From Pedosphaera sp. (GTDB lineage Bacteria > Verrucomicrobiota > Verrucomicrobiia > Limisphaerales > UBA9464), in contig SIAZ01000214.1 in assembly GCA_009695405.1 (NCBI GenBank), positions 1-6,063 on the forward strand: a stretch of 6,063 nt of DNA, written 5' to 3'. The position numbers and the translations under genes are program-made. A model generated the notes under the pieces. The model searched no databases. It was given only the letters and a program-made list of their open reading frames with translations, and was not told the DNA's origin. Shown here piece by piece: positions 5,960 through 6,063 of this stretch. Numbering within the stretch: the stretch's first letter is position 1; each line of letters begins with the position of its first letter.

Positions 5960-6063
5960 TTAGTTATTTTTGAGTTTGAACTGAGCGGGTGAAAGGCCTC
6001 GGAGGGAGGTGTGACGGCGCTGGCGGTTATAGAAGATTTCAATGTAGTCGAAGATTTCGGATC
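5960..6063 (-). CDS. IS3-family transposase (OrfB, rve integrase domain), partial C-terminus
   Basis: The last 33 residues of a transposase run in from the right edge on the minus strand to a TAA at 5960-5962. They read SEIFDYIEIFYNRQRRHTSL followed by RGLSPAQFKLKNN. This is the classic end of the IS3-family DDE transposase integrase core: 'vf.YIe.fYNr.RrHs.lgy.sP..fe'. The DDE residues lie outside the window. In intact elements OrfB is usually made by programmed -1 frameshifting from orfA to orfB and catalyses copy-out/paste-in transposition. What is visible is undamaged, so the element may be complete. Confidence 0.85.
   Translation of the reverse strand, partial: SEIFDYIEIFYNRQRRHTSLRGLSPAQFKLKNN

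Larger units (their letters stand above)
5916..6063 (-). mobile_element. IS3-family insertion sequence, transposase 3' end (continues off the right edge)
   Basis: The transposase tail at 5960-6063 lies next to a terminus that begins TGGGCCTGCTTCGAT at 5916, followed by AAAACGGACA. Read in the transposase direction it ends in CAGGCCCA, and the TG...CA form is standard for IS3-family ends. About 44 bases separate the transposase stop from the tip, which is normal. The remainder of the element, including orfA and the other inverted repeat, is outside the window, so completeness cannot be judged. The bases bordering the tip are GAC (5913-5915), a possible 3-bp target duplication. Confidence 0.75.

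Noticed and set aside
1..6063. Search for CRISPR arrays, tRNA genes, defence or toxin-antitoxin modules
   Set aside because: No spaced direct repeats, no tRNA cloverleaf and no recognisable nuclease, toxin or antitoxin motif were seen. The genes are housekeeping, transport, exported hydrolase and insertion-sequence parts.

Overview
The window reads like a chromosomal segment from a bacterium of the Planctomycetes-Verrucomicrobia group, most likely a verrucomicrobium. The reasons are a secreted-protein fragment carrying the 'GITVTSGGTGY' motif that I associate with verrucomicrobial surface proteins, an exported transglutaminase-like/esterase fusion of a type I associate with the same group, and IS66- and IS3-type insertion sequences. 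The genes show weak or no Shine-Dalgarno sequences. The assignment to a phylum is an inference from these features; there is no rRNA or other marker gene.

Left part (1-912): an accessory, decaying region. It holds a truncated reading frame at the edge (2-88), a frame-disrupted minus-strand gene for a small secreted protein (152-459), and a 5'-truncated IS66-family transposase tail (604-777) followed by the probable right terminal repeat of that element, ending at 867. The spacers between them (about 460-590 and 868-912) show nothing I can support.

Centre (913-4311): two intact, divergently oriented genes share a 117-bp intergenic region. On the minus strand is a 754-residue exported protein joining a transglutaminase-like cysteine domain to a serine alpha/beta hydrolase. 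On the plus strand is aspartate-semialdehyde dehydrogenase (asd), an enzyme of lysine, threonine, methionine and diaminopimelate synthesis. Its real start is probably at 3295, not at the longer TTG frame starting at 3202. The shared spacer holds a short inverted repeat and a possible minus-strand promoter.

Right part (4312-6063): convergent to asd is a SulP-family anion transporter with a C-terminal STAS domain (minus strand, 4413-5894). An IS3-family element begins at about 5916, only about 21 bp before the TTG start of the transporter. The element's transposase tail runs off the right edge on the same strand. The transporter's own promoter, and perhaps its original start codon, have probably been separated from it by the insertion.

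The three intact genes do not form an obvious pathway: asd is housekeeping, the fusion protein acts outside the cytoplasm, and the transporter is in the inner membrane. They are bracketed by mobile-element debris. I see no defence system, CRISPR array, tRNA or rRNA, and no clearly new multi-gene system. The most distinctive item is the two-active-site exported protein.
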